Source: DASVUS01 sp036388675
GTDB lineage: Bacteria > Armatimonadota > Abditibacteriia > Abditibacteriales > Abditibacteriaceae
Direction: 5' to 3'
DNA length: 64,000 nt
Assembly: GCA_036388675.1 (NCBI GenBank)
Contig: DASVRI010000042.1
Span: 62,001 to 126,000 of the forward strand
Shown here: piece after piece, positions 33,512 through 41,992 of the stretch
Layout of the letters: every line of letters begins with the position of its first letter
How positions within the stretch are numbered: position 1 is the first letter of the stretch
Notes under the pieces: generated by a model
Told to the model about the DNA's origin: nothing
What the model saw: only the letters and a program-made list of their open reading frames with translations
Databases searched by the model: none
Made by a program: the position numbers and the translations under genes

Positions 33512-35794
33512 GTGAAACATACTTTTGTCATTAGTGACAACGATTTTTTGTTGGATGGCCGTCCGTTTGTCATCCGCTGCGGCGAAATCCATTACACGCG
33601 CGTCCCGCCCGAGTACTGGACTCATCGCCTTCAGATGTGCAAGGCGATGGGCCTGAATACTGTCTGCGTTTACCTCTTTTGGAACTTCCACGAATGGGAG
33701 CAGGGACAATTCAACTGGAGTGGTTGGGCCGATGTGGCCGAGTTTTGCCGCCTTGCACAACGCGAGGGGTTGTGGGTTATGTTGCGCCCCGGCCCCTATT
33801 CGTGCGCCGAGTGGGAAATGGGCGGCCTGCCGTGGTGGCTGGTCAAGAAAGATGGCATCAAGCTGCGCACGACCGACCCGGACTTTCTGGAACCGGCGAC
33901 TCGTTATCTCAAAGAAGTAGGTCGAGTTCTGGGGCCGCTACAGGTAACGCGCGGCGGGCCGCTCCTGATGGTGCAGGTAGAAAACGAATACGGCTCTTTC
34001 GGCCAGGATGCCGGGTACATGGGAGCATTGCGCCAGGCGCTGCTTGATGGTGGTTTTGATGTGCCGCTTTTCGCCTGCAATCCGCCCGGCGACATTGCCA
34101 AGGGGTTCCGCCCCGATTTGTTTCAGGTCGTGAATTTCGGCCCCGGCAACGCGCAAAGTGCCTTCGAAACACTGCGCAAACACCAGCCTACCGGGCCACT
34201 GATGAACGGCGAATACTATCCCGCGTGGTTCGATACCTGGGGCACTCCGCACCACTATGGTAATGTGGAAGGATACCTGAGCGACCTTGAATACATGGTT
34301 CAGAACAACAGGTCGTTCAGCATTTACATGGCGCACGGCGGCACGTCGTTTGGTTTGTGGGCAGGCGCCGACCGGCCTTTCCGCCCCGACACCACCAGTT
34401 ACGACTACGATGCACCTATTAGCGAAGCAGGTTGGACCACGCAAAAGTTCACCCGCACCCGCGAAGTTTTCTCGAAATACTTGTTGCCGGGCGAAGACTT
34501 GCCGGAGCCGCCACCACAGAATCCAATCATTGTAATCGAGTCCTTCACGCTGAAGGAAGTGGCGCCAGTACTCGACAACCTGCCGCAGCCGGTGCTCGAT
34601 GAGCGACCGCAGACGATGGAGTTCTACCAGGATCGCGGCTGCATACTGTATCGCACAACTGTGCCCGCCGGCCCTGCAGCGGAACTAACTGTGCAAGCCG
34701 CACACGACTTCGGCTGGGTGTTCCTCGATGGCCAACAGCTTGGCATCATGAATCGGCGCATGAGGCGCTACCGTGTTTCTCTGCCGGAACGCACTGCTCC
34801 GGCCCGGCTCGATGTTTTGGTTGAGGCCATGGGTCGCGTCAATTTTGGCCGCGAAGTTTTCGACCGCAAAGGTTTGCATGCGCCGGTGCAACTGCTAACC
34901 GGCGATGGCGAAACTACGGAACTGCTCGATTGGCAGATATTTCCGTTGCCGTTGGACGCGGCTCACTTGGCGTCCCTGAACTTTCACGAAGAGGCGGACA
35001 ATAGCCAGGCTTTGACCGCTCCAACCTTTTGGCGCGGCAGTTTTGAGGTTCCCGAGCCGGGCGACACATTTCTTGATGTGCGCACCTGGGGCAAAGGCGT
35101 GCTGTGGGTTAATGGCCATTGCCTGGGACGCTTCTGGAACATTGGGCCGACACAAACCATGTATTGTCCCGGTGTGTGGCTGCGCGCGGGCCACAACGAT
35201 GTTGTGGTGCTCGATCTGCTGGGGCCACAAGAGCCGCAACTTGCCGGGTTAACACAGCCCATCTTGGACGAGGTGCGCCTGGAACTGGATTGGGCGCGTC
35301 CTGTGCGCGCGAAAGGCACCTTCGGTGTTGAAGGCATTGCACCCGCCGCTGAAGGCACCTTTAGCAACGAAAGCGATTGGCAGGAAGTGCATTTCACAAA
35401 GCCGCAGCAAGGCCGCTACTTGTGCATCGAAACGTTGAACGCTCACAAAGGCGAGCCGTTCGCTGCTATCGCGGAACTGGACGCGAGAGACGCGCAGGGT
35501 CAATCACTCGTGAAAGCGCACTGGAAAATTCTGTGGGTCGATAGCGAGGAAACCATGGCCGACGACGGCTCTGCCGAGAACGCCATCGATGGCCAATCGG
35601 CGTCCATCTGGCACTCCGAATATGGCGGCAAAAAGCCCGATCATCCGCATTACCTGGTGATTGACCTGGGAACGAGTTCGGCTATCGGGAGCATTCGCTA
35701 CCTGCCGCGCAGTGGCGACACGAGCGTCAATGGCCGCATCAAAGATTATCGTGTTTACCTTAGCGATGTTCCGTTTGGATTGACAATTGATTAA
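33512..35794 (+). CDS. GH35 beta-galactosidase with C-terminal discoidin-type domains
   Basis: An enzyme of about 760 residues that removes terminal beta-linked galactose. The GH35 barrel (about residues 5-320) has FVIRCGEIHYTRVPPEYW, the acid/base Glu in Q-V-E-N-E-Y-G-S-F (about residue 159) and the nucleophile in M-N-G-E-Y-Y-P-A-W-F-D (about residue 234). Beta-sandwich domains follow (about 350-600), then one or two F5/8-type binding domains (about 610-760). The last of these seems cut short: it stops at VYLSDVPFGLTID, before the usual final strands. No export signal is visible, so it may act inside the cell on imported oligosaccharides. GTG 33512, with GGAG nine bases before it, is preferred over GTG 33497. 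Confidence 0.88.
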   Translation: MKHTFVISDNDFLLDGRPFVIRCGEIHYTRVPPEYWTHRLQMCKAMGLNTVCVYLFWNFHEWEQGQFNWSGWADVAEFCRLAQREGLWVMLRPGPYSCAEWEMGGLPWWLVKKDGIKLRTTDPDFLEPATRYLKEVGRVLGPLQVTRGGPLLMVQVENEYGSFGQDAGYMGALRQALLDGGFDVPLFACNPPGDIAKGFRPDLFQVVNFGPGNAQSAFETLRKHQPTGPLMNGEYYPAWFDTWGTPHHYGNVEGYLSDLEYMVQNNRSFSIYMAHGGTSFGLWAGADRPFRPDTTSYDYDAPISEAGWTTQKFTRTREVFSKYLLPGEDLPEPPPQNPIIVIESFTLKEVAPVLDNLPQPVLDERPQTMEFYQDRGCILYRTTVPAGPAAELTVQAAHDFGWVFLDGQQLGIMNRRMRRYRVSLPERTAPARLDVLVEAMGRVNFGREVFDRKGLHAPVQLLTGDGETTELLDWQIFPLPLDAAHLASLNFHEEADNSQALTAPTFWRGSFEVPEPGDTFLDVRTWGKGVLWVNGHCLGRFWNIGPTQTMYCPGVWLRAGHNDVVVLDLLGPQEPQLAGLTQPILDEVRLELDWARPVRAKGTFGVEGIAPAAEGTFSNESDWQEVHFTKPQQGRYLCIETLNAHKGEPFAAIAELDARDAQGQSLVKAHWKILWVDSEETMADDGSAENAIDGQSASIWHSEYGGKKPDHPHYLVIDLGTSSAIGSIRYLPRSGDTSVNGRIKDYRVYLSDVPFGLTID

Positions 35795-35817
35795 AGCAAT
35801 TTTGGGAGCATGTGTTA

Positions 35818-35843
35818 TAGGGGCGCACCACGGTGCGCCCCTA
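35818..35843. terminator. GC-rich hairpin between convergent genes
   Basis: Arms taggggcgcacc (35818-35829) and ggtgcgccccta (35832-35843) leave a 2-base centre. It lies between the convergent GH35 and GH78 genes. TAGGGGCG arms also occur at 39536-39607 and are common in dispersed bacterial repeats. There is no T-run, so terminator activity is only likely. Confidence 0.55.
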
Positions 35844-35934
35844 CGGGGACGGCAACTCCTCTGAAAGACGCTCCCATACTTCATCTTGCAAGTGCCTGGC
35901 ATAGCACTCAAACCTCACAGCACATCAGCAGCCG

Positions 35935-38900
35935 CTACGAAGAAAACGTGTAGGAACCGGAGCCGACTTTGTATACAGCGGCTCCGTTCTCCATGCCTGA
36001 GTACTCGATACCGGGAACCTGCGCTGCGGGCTTGCCGCCTTCTCTGACCAACGCAGCATCGCGACTGGGCACATAAACCGTCGCCGTGGTATTCGGTGGA
36101 ATGGTGACATTCAACGTGAGTTTGCCGCCCTGACGCTTCCAACTGCTAGTAATAAGGCCATAGTCGCAATGGTAGCTCGCCCAGGCCGCCGCCAAATCGC
36201 CGACAATGGCCGGTTTGATGATGATCTTTTTGAATCCGGGGCCACCGGGATCCCTCTGGATGCCGGCGAGATCGTGGAAGAACCACTCGTTGATCTGCCC
36301 CAGCATGAAGTGATTTTGGGACGAGCTTGGATTCGCGTCCCAGGCTTCGGTCAGGCTGGTGGCGCCTCGTTTGAGTTGAAGGCCGTAGCCGGGCTTCTCC
36401 GACTGATTGTTCATGGCGTAAATCACGTCCGAGCGCCCGCCATCGGCCAACGCGCGCAGCAGGTAACGGTAACCGACATCACCTGCCGTAAGCCCTTTTT
36501 CCTGCACATCTTTGACGATGTTTTCCAGCACCGCTGCGCGATGGGCCGGTTCGGCAATGCCCATGACCAGAGGAATTGAGTTGGCGGCTTGCGAGCCGGT
36601 AGCGTATTGATGCGTTGTCGCATTGAAGAACCTGGCGTTGAAGGCGCTGCGAATCTGCCCCGCAAGTTGCTCGTATTTGGCAGCTTCATCGGTCAGGCCC
36701 AGCATCCTGGCCGTTTTCGCCACGATGACGGCGTCCTGATAGTAGAAGGCTGTGGCTGTGAGTCCTCTGGGCGTCAGCTTCGAGTAGCCAGGCTCACCGG
36801 GGCCGATGTCATACCAGTCGCTCAGGCCGTGGCTCACAATGTGGTCTTTGGCTTTGCTGCCCAGATAGGCGACATAGCGTTTCATGGGTTCGTAATAGTT
36901 GCGCAGCAGGGTGTCGTCGCCATGAAACTCATATTGCTGCCAGGCCACCATCAAAAGCGCGCTGCCCCATTCCGGTGAATCGCGAAAGTCGCCGCCGAAG
37001 ACTGGATACTTCGGTGCGATGCTGGGTATCATGCCGTTTTCCAACTGCGAGCCGACAATGTCGTTCATCATTTTGGCAAACATCGCACTCATGTCGAAGT
37101 TGTAGCGCAGCGCCGGGCCGTTGAGATGATTTTCCTCCAGCCAACCGAGCTTCTCGCGATGAGGACAGTCGGTCATCACGCTCACCATGTTGGAACGCTG
37201 CGCCCAGCGCACAAGCGGATGAACTCGATTGAACAACTCGTTGGAAGTGGCAAAAGTGCTCACGGCAGGTGAAGCGGCGTGAACGACAACGTTCTCGATG
37301 GACTCGACAACCGGCAAAGCTGTGCCGTTCGGCGCGCTCAATTCTACCTGCAAATAACGGCAGCCGCGATAGAAGAAGGGCGAGAAGTAGGTTTCAGTGT
37401 CATTGCCCGCAAGCGTATATTGCCAGTAAGACGGCCCGCCGGACGACTTCTGGTCAACCGAGCCATTGCTTTGAAGCAGTTCGCCGGGCACGATTCTCAC
37501 TGTGGAACTCGCCGGCCCTTTCACCCTCAGGCGCGGGATGATGGCGGCGTTCTGGCCCATGTCGTAAACCGTAGAACGGGAGTTGAGTACTCGTTTGCCG
37601 ATGGGCTTGAGCACTTCAAAGGCACGAATCGGCGGATTGGCGACTGAGATGCCTTTCAGTTCTCCTCCGGGGCCGTTACTCACAAGGGCCGGAATCCAAT
37701 TCGTAGCGTTAAATCCCGGCTGGTTCCAACCGCGCTGTTCCAGGCGCGCATCGTAATCTTCGCCGCCATAAACATCGGAAAAAGTCACCGGGCCGGGAGC
37801 GGCTCGCCATGTACTGTCGGTGCCGATGGTCTGCATTGTGCCGTCGGAGTACTCGAGCCGAATTTGCGCGATAGCCCGGAGCGGCCCGAACGATCCGGTG
37901 AATTTGGAATAGCGTCCACCGGGGACGTTATACATTCCGTTACCCAGAAACAAACCGATAGCATTGGCGCCGGGCCTGAGTTGCGCGGTGATGTCGTGCG
38001 TATCGTAGAGACAGGTCTTGTCATACTTCGTCCATCCCGGCGCCAGCAAGTCGTTGCCCACTTTGGCACCGTTCAACGTCATTTCGTAGTGCCCCAGGCC
38101 GCAGACAAAGGCGACCGCGCGGCGCAACCCACGTTTGACGTTTAGTTCTTTGCGGAGCAGCACGGTTACATACTTTCTCGAATCGTCATCTGCCGCGTTC
38201 AAAGTGCCGTCAGTCAGGCCGGCCTTGCCCCAGCCGGAATATTCGACGCTATCTTTGGCCGCCACCGGCGCACCGACCGCGACGTTGCGTCCACCGGAAA
38301 GAACTTCAATCTGGCTGAGCGCGAACGCGAAGTTGGTTCCGTTGGGGTGGCGGGCCAGCTTAGTCACCCCAACGCGCACAAAACGAGCCGTGTTGCCCTT
38401 GCCATCGAAGGTTACAGGCCTGGTGCCGGGATTAGCGAAATCGGTTACGCTCTGGTCGGCGATGAGCGTGCTGGTCTGAAAATCTGCGTCATTGGCCGTT
38501 TCGACTTTGAAGCGCACGGGGAACCCGAAGCCCGCTGTGCCGGCGTGCAGCATCGGGTGCAGCCGCACCGCTTCAATGGGCTGCGGTTTTCCCAGATCGA
38601 CTTGCACCCATTTCGCATCGGTTTCCTGCATCGTCTCGCCCGCATGATAACCGATGCTCCTGCGTCCACTCGCGCCGGTGGACAGCGTGGCGCCAATCCA
38701 TTTAGCTTGCCAATCCTGCGCAGAAAGAAGGCCCATTGTCCACTGCGCCGGCGCACTCCACACCGAGCGCTGACCGCTGCCGTTCCATGTCCGAACTTTC
38801 CAGAAAACCTGCTGCGCCGATCGGAGTTGCTTTCCGCCGTATTTTACATGGAGGCTTTGTTCAGATTGGACTTGTCCCGTATTCCACAAGTCACCCTGAT

Positions 38901-39132
38901 TCTTGCCCAGCAACTGCGGTGTGGAGGCCACCAGAATTTGATAAGCGCTCTGCCGCTCGCCGCGCACCTGGGAGCCGATGTTCCAACTCAGTTGCGGTTG
39001 CGCCACATCAACGCCCAACGGGTTCTGTCGGTACTCAACGCTGAGATTCTTCACTTGTGCCACGCGTCCCGCCTTTGAACCCGTCGCCGACGCCAGCAGC
39101 ACCAGCAGAGTGATCGAAATTTGTTTCAACAT
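35935..39132 (-). CDS. Secreted GH78 alpha-L-rhamnosidase
   Basis: A secreted enzyme of 1065 residues that frees terminal alpha-L-rhamnose. After the signal peptide (about 1-22, MLKQISITLLVLLASATGSK), an Ig-like N-terminal domain (VEYRQNPLGVDVAQPQLSWN) is followed by a discoidin-like insert (about residues 165-275). Then come the rhamnosidase N domain with GHYEMTLNGAKVGNDLLAPG, and the (alpha/alpha)6 barrel with the acid motif D-C-P-H-R-E-K-L-G-W-L-E-E (about residues 655-667) and a second Glu in T-E-A-W-D. The C-terminal beta domain completes the usual GH78 order. It lies on the opposite strand to the other sugar genes and converges with GH35. With rhaM in the region, it supports a rhamnose-containing substrate. 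Confidence 0.93.
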   Translation of the reverse strand: MLKQISITLLVLLASATGSKAGRVAQVKNLSVEYRQNPLGVDVAQPQLSWNIGSQVRGERQSAYQILVASTPQLLGKNQGDLWNTGQVQSEQSLHVKYGGKQLRSAQQVFWKVRTWNGSGQRSVWSAPAQWTMGLLSAQDWQAKWIGATLSTGASGRRSIGYHAGETMQETDAKWVQVDLGKPQPIEAVRLHPMLHAGTAGFGFPVRFKVETANDADFQTSTLIADQSVTDFANPGTRPVTFDGKGNTARFVRVGVTKLARHPNGTNFAFALSQIEVLSGGRNVAVGAPVAAKDSVEYSGWGKAGLTDGTLNAADDDSRKYVTVLLRKELNVKRGLRRAVAFVCGLGHYEMTLNGAKVGNDLLAPGWTKYDKTCLYDTHDITAQLRPGANAIGLFLGNGMYNVPGGRYSKFTGSFGPLRAIAQIRLEYSDGTMQTIGTDSTWRAAPGPVTFSDVYGGEDYDARLEQRGWNQPGFNATNWIPALVSNGPGGELKGISVANPPIRAFEVLKPIGKRVLNSRSTVYDMGQNAAIIPRLRVKGPASSTVRIVPGELLQSNGSVDQKSSGGPSYWQYTLAGNDTETYFSPFFYRGCRYLQVELSAPNGTALPVVESIENVVVHAASPAVSTFATSNELFNRVHPLVRWAQRSNMVSVMTDCPHREKLGWLEENHLNGPALRYNFDMSAMFAKMMNDIVGSQLENGMIPSIAPKYPVFGGDFRDSPEWGSALLMVAWQQYEFHGDDTLLRNYYEPMKRYVAYLGSKAKDHIVSHGLSDWYDIGPGEPGYSKLTPRGLTATAFYYQDAVIVAKTARMLGLTDEAAKYEQLAGQIRSAFNARFFNATTHQYATGSQAANSIPLVMGIAEPAHRAAVLENIVKDVQEKGLTAGDVGYRYLLRALADGGRSDVIYAMNNQSEKPGYGLQLKRGATSLTEAWDANPSSSQNHFMLGQINEWFFHDLAGIQRDPGGPGFKKIIIKPAIVGDLAAAWASYHCDYGLITSSWKRQGGKLTLNVTIPPNTTATVYVPSRDAALVREGGKPAAQVPGIEYSGMENGAAVYKVGSGSYTFSS

Positions 39133-39294
39133 AGTTCTAAGTCATCCTGTGGCACAAATCCGGCGACGGCTGTTAGGTGGCTGATGAGCAGCCTTATTGT
39201 ATTACGTGTTTGCTATTGCTCATCAGAATGCAAGTATGACGAACGGAGAAGCTAAGCGCAGCTAAGTGGCTGCACACAAATAGATGAGACCTTC

Positions 39295-39363
39295 GTCATT
39301 CCCGCGAATGCGGGAATCCAGAAGGCTTTCTTCACACTGGATTCCCGCATTCGCGGGAATGAC
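39295..39363. repeat. Palindromic repeat with 27-bp perfect arms (CCCGCATTCGCGGGAAT type)
   Basis: Arms at 39295-39321 and 39337-39363 are exact reverse complements around a 15-base loop and contain attcccgcattcgcgggaat. Such repeats are dispersed in many proteobacterial and other genomes. It lies in a 717-base gap (39133-39849) that holds three different palindromic repeats and a GAGTACTC palindrome but no convincing gene. Confidence 0.9.
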
Positions 39364-39400
39364 CTTCACACAATCCAATGCAATCCAATGCGACTCTGGA

Positions 39401-39461
39401 CCAACCGCAAGCGGGAGCGCGCGGGCTTGATTCCATAGCCCGCGCTCCCGCTTGCGGTTGG
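39401..39461. repeat. Palindromic repeat, CCAACCGCAAGCGGGAGCG arms
   Basis: The left arm (39401-39427) pairs with the right arm (39437-39461) with a 2-base bulge. The core (ACCGCAAGCGGGAGCGCGGGCT) resembles the elements at 7609-7665 and 44448-44524 in shape. Confidence 0.85.
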
Positions 39462-39535
39462 TAGATACGTCTCGAAAGTCTAAAATAATTCTGTTCAACT
39501 ACTTACCTAAATAGTCGTGCAAAAGAAAACAGGTG

Positions 39536-39607
39536 TTTGTAGGGGCGGGGTTTCCCCGCCCGTTTGCCAATGCGCTCCACAGGCGAGGAGACCTCGCCCC
39601 TACAAAA
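39536..39607. repeat. Composite palindromic repeat with TGTAGGGGCG ends
   Basis: The ends tgtaggggcg and cgcccctaca enclose two inner hairpins (ggcggggtttccccgcc and ggcgaggagacctcgcc). This nested form is typical of dispersed intergenic repeats. Confidence 0.8.
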
Positions 39608-39792
39608 CGCCGGAAAACTTTTGCTTCACTACCTAACACGTGAGGCTGGAGGGAATGGGACGCAAGTTCAAAATCCTTTCGCAATTGACCCGGTTGATAA
39701 ATGCTGTAGGCAGCAATTCTCTTCCGGCACAAAGCAACCTCTTGAAGTTCGCAACGCCCGCTGAGTAATCGTTAGAAGAAGCGCGATAACGG

Positions 39793-39836
39793 GAAGAATA
39801 AGAGGATGACGAGTACTCGTCATCCTCTTATTCTTC
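39793..39836. repeat. 44-bp perfect palindrome centred on GAGTACTC
   Basis: Two exact 22-base arms meet at GAGTACTC (39811-39818). It ends 13 bases before the ATG of the pilin-like pseudogene at 39850, in the same relation as the palindrome at 13512-13547 to the gene at 13563. The flanking arm sequence differs from that copy (gaagaataagaggatgac against aataagagcatggc). Confidence 0.95.
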
Positions 39837-39849
39837 GGATGGTGCAGTT

Positions 39850-40508
39850 ATGAAACGACGCGGATTGACTTTAGTGGAAGTCGTTGTTGTGCTGGGCATT
39901 ATTGTTATTCTGGCGGCGATATTCACGCCGATGATAAACCAATCTCCTAATAACGCTCTGCGCGCTTCCTGTCAAAACAATCTCAAGCAAGTTGGACTTG
40001 GCTTCATGCAGTATTCACAAGACTACGACGAGAGATTTCCGCCCGTTGCAATCTCTGCTGTGGCAATGAGTACTCAGCATGGTTCAAAGCCCTATGGCTG
40101 GGCCGACGCAATTCAGCCGTATCTTAAAAGCACAGAGATTTACCACTGTCCAACGTTGAAGCAGCAAACGGATTACACCTCTAAAAACCGGCAGAATGAT
40201 GTGGTGATTTCTTATTACACCGACTATTACTACAACACCAATTTAGACCGTGTCTTGCTGGAGAAAGCGCCTAATCCCGCGATGCTCGTTTTATGTGGCG
40301 AGGGCAACGACGGCACGGACGGAACGGATGCGCGCTACAATCGCAACGTCTTTCCCCAGGCGTGGCTTGATATTGAAAAGAGTCCGCGCGGCGCCACCTT
40401 GATACGGCGAATTACCTGTTCGCCGATGGTCATGTCAAAGCCGCCAAGCCAGTGATGATTAAGAGCACGCGCAAAAGTGCCTACGATTACAGCTTTGCCA
40501 TCAAGTGA
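39850..40508 (+). pseudogene. Frameshifted pilin-like H-X9-DG protein, paralogue of 13563
   Basis: The first 178 or so codons closely match the intact paralogue at 13563-14225, including MKRRGLTLVEVVVVLGIIVI (with the normal Glu5) and SCQNNLKQVGLGFMQYSQDYDE. Near 40382-40400 the frame slips. The current frame ends at 40455, but the shifted frame continues as R-H-L-D-T-A-N-Y-L-F-A-D-G-H-V-K and ends DYSFAIK at 40508, exactly like the paralogue. A one-base loss in a C-rich stretch (agtcc against agcccc) explains it. The DG-H-V-K end is lost from the product. It could be a true pseudogene, phase-variable or a sequencing error. Confidence 0.88.
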
Positions 40509-40517
40509 GGTGCTTGA

Positions 40518-41150
40518 ATGAAACGACGTTGGTTGAAGTGGTAATCGTGCTTGCTATGATTTCAGTTGTTGCGTTCATAACTGTGCCTGTTTTTACGTGT
40601 GCACGCGTAAATGCTAAGAAAGCATCGTGTGCGAGTAACTTGAAGCAAGTCGGGCTGGGGACTATGCAGTACGTTCAAGATTACAATGACAAATACCCAC
40701 TGATCCGTGTAAATGCAGTTTCCACCAGCACTCCACCCCATTCGAAGCCGCATGGCTGGGCGGATGCGCTTTACCCCTATCTCAAATCGACTTATATTTA
40801 CCAGTGCCCACAAGAGAAAGACCTCGCACACACCACGCGATGCGGTTGTGTCCGGCTTTACCCACTACTGGCTTAATACCAATATCTCTGGCAAGAGAGA
40901 CCAGTTATTGAAATCCCCAGCGAGCATTCTGATAGCGGGCGATGGTAACGACGGTTTAGATGTGGCTGATGCGCGTTATAATCGGAGTAACGTGCCGCCG
41001 GCCTGGTTGAATGATAGTAGAAAGCCGTTCAATAGACATGAAGGCGGTGGCTACTTCTTGTTCGCGGATGGGCACGTGAAGTGGTTCCGCTCTGGCGACA
41101 TAATAAATAATTCATCGGCAGCAACCAAAGCGACTTTCACTATTAAATGA
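40518..41150 (+). pseudogene. Second degraded pilin-like H-X9-DG paralogue, two frame breaks
   Basis: Starting with ATGAAACGACG at 40518, as in its paralogues, the gene lacks about 10 bases (cggattgact in the intact copy), which throws the pilin signal out of frame with its start codon. The body continues in one frame (LVEVVIVLAMISVVAF and SCASNLKQVGLGTMQYVQDY) until about 40840. There an extra base in a CA-rich run shifts it again to the frame that gives DAVVSGFTHYWLNTNI and the final YFLFADGHVKWF, ending at 41150. With two separate lesions, a pseudogene is the likely reading. It follows the 39850 copy by 10 bases, suggesting tandem duplication and decay. Confidence 0.85.
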
Positions 41151-41152
41151 AA

Positions 41153-41187
41153 AATCGCGGCTCCTGAACTTATCAAGAGCCGCGATT
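41153..41187. terminator. Bidirectional terminator between pilin pseudogene and greA
   Basis: Arms aatcgcggctc (41153-41163) and gagccgcgatt (41177-41187) enclose a 13-base loop. Read on the minus strand it is followed by a T-rich run, so it should end greA; on the plus strand it ends the pilin-like region. Confidence 0.8.
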
Positions 41188-41212
41188 GTGTTTCTGAGTA
41201 CTCAAAAGAGAA

Positions 41213-41683
41213 TCACTCGCCGATTTGCAGAATTTCCATTTTGACGATGCCGTTGGGGCCTTCGACCTGCACCGTGTCACCGGCTTTTTTGCCCAACAAT
41301 GCGCTGCCCACGGGCGATTCTTCTGAAGCGGCGTTATCCACTTCGTCCAGCTCTTCGGGCGAGACGATGGTGTAGATGCGCGTTTTCCCCGTGTCGAGAT
41401 TTTTCACCGTGACGGGAATGCCCAGCGTTACTTCGTCCACAATTTCGCCCGGCTCTAGAATGATGGGGTCGGCCAGGCGCTGCTCCAGTTCGCCGATTTG
41501 CGCTTCGACCATGCCTTGCATGTCCTTGGCGTGGTGATAGGCGTGATTCTCGCGCAGGTCGCCCTGTTCGCGCGCTTCGGCAATGTCTTTGATGAGATCG
41601 CCGCGCCGTGCCTTCAACGATTCCAGTTGCGTCTTTAAACGCTCATATCCTTCGCGCGTAAAACGCGGTTGTATAGATGCCAT
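41213..41683 (-). CDS. greA: Transcription elongation factor GreA
   Basis: A factor of 156 residues that binds the RNA polymerase secondary channel and helps stalled polymerase cut back its transcript. The N-terminal coiled coil holds the two acidic tip residues in I-A-E-A-R-E-Q-G-D-L-R-E-N (about residues 31-43), and the C-terminal domain has SPVGSALLGKKAGDTVQVEGP, a standard GreA end. ATG 41683 is chosen because the conserved MASIQPRFTREGYERLKTQL begins there; the frame stays open upstream without homology. It stands alone on the minus strand, between pilin pseudogenes and a secreted protein gene. Confidence 0.96.
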   Translation of the reverse strand: MASIQPRFTREGYERLKTQLESLKARRGDLIKDIAEAREQGDLRENHAYHHAKDMQGMVEAQIGELEQRLADPIILEPGEIVDEVTLGIPVTVKNLDTGKTRIYTIVSPEELDEVDNAASEESPVGSALLGKKAGDTVQVEGPNGIVKMEILQIGE

Positions 41684-41992
41684 GCTAGTCTCCGCTCTGC
41701 CTCCGTTGGCTATTGTTGAAATTTTACAATGACAGCGCTTTTCCTGCATAACGCGCCTGTCGCAAAAGGCTGCACAGCAGGCTGCACAGGACTGCACAGT
41801 AGAGCCGCCGCACCGCGAAGTTTTCGCAGCGAGTACTCGTCAACCGGCAACGATGCTCCCCGAAAAATGCTGTTCGGGTGTTTTGCAGAACAGTAAGCAA
41901 CGTTATCAGATGCTATAATTGAAACAAATTCGATGCGGCGAATGCTCGCTGAACCTGGGCTCACTCACCGCGCAAGGGCCGGAGACACTTTG

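Noticed and set aside
39295..39607. CRISPR array in the repeat-rich gap
   Set aside because: The repeats are three different inverted repeats, not direct repeats with equal spacers.
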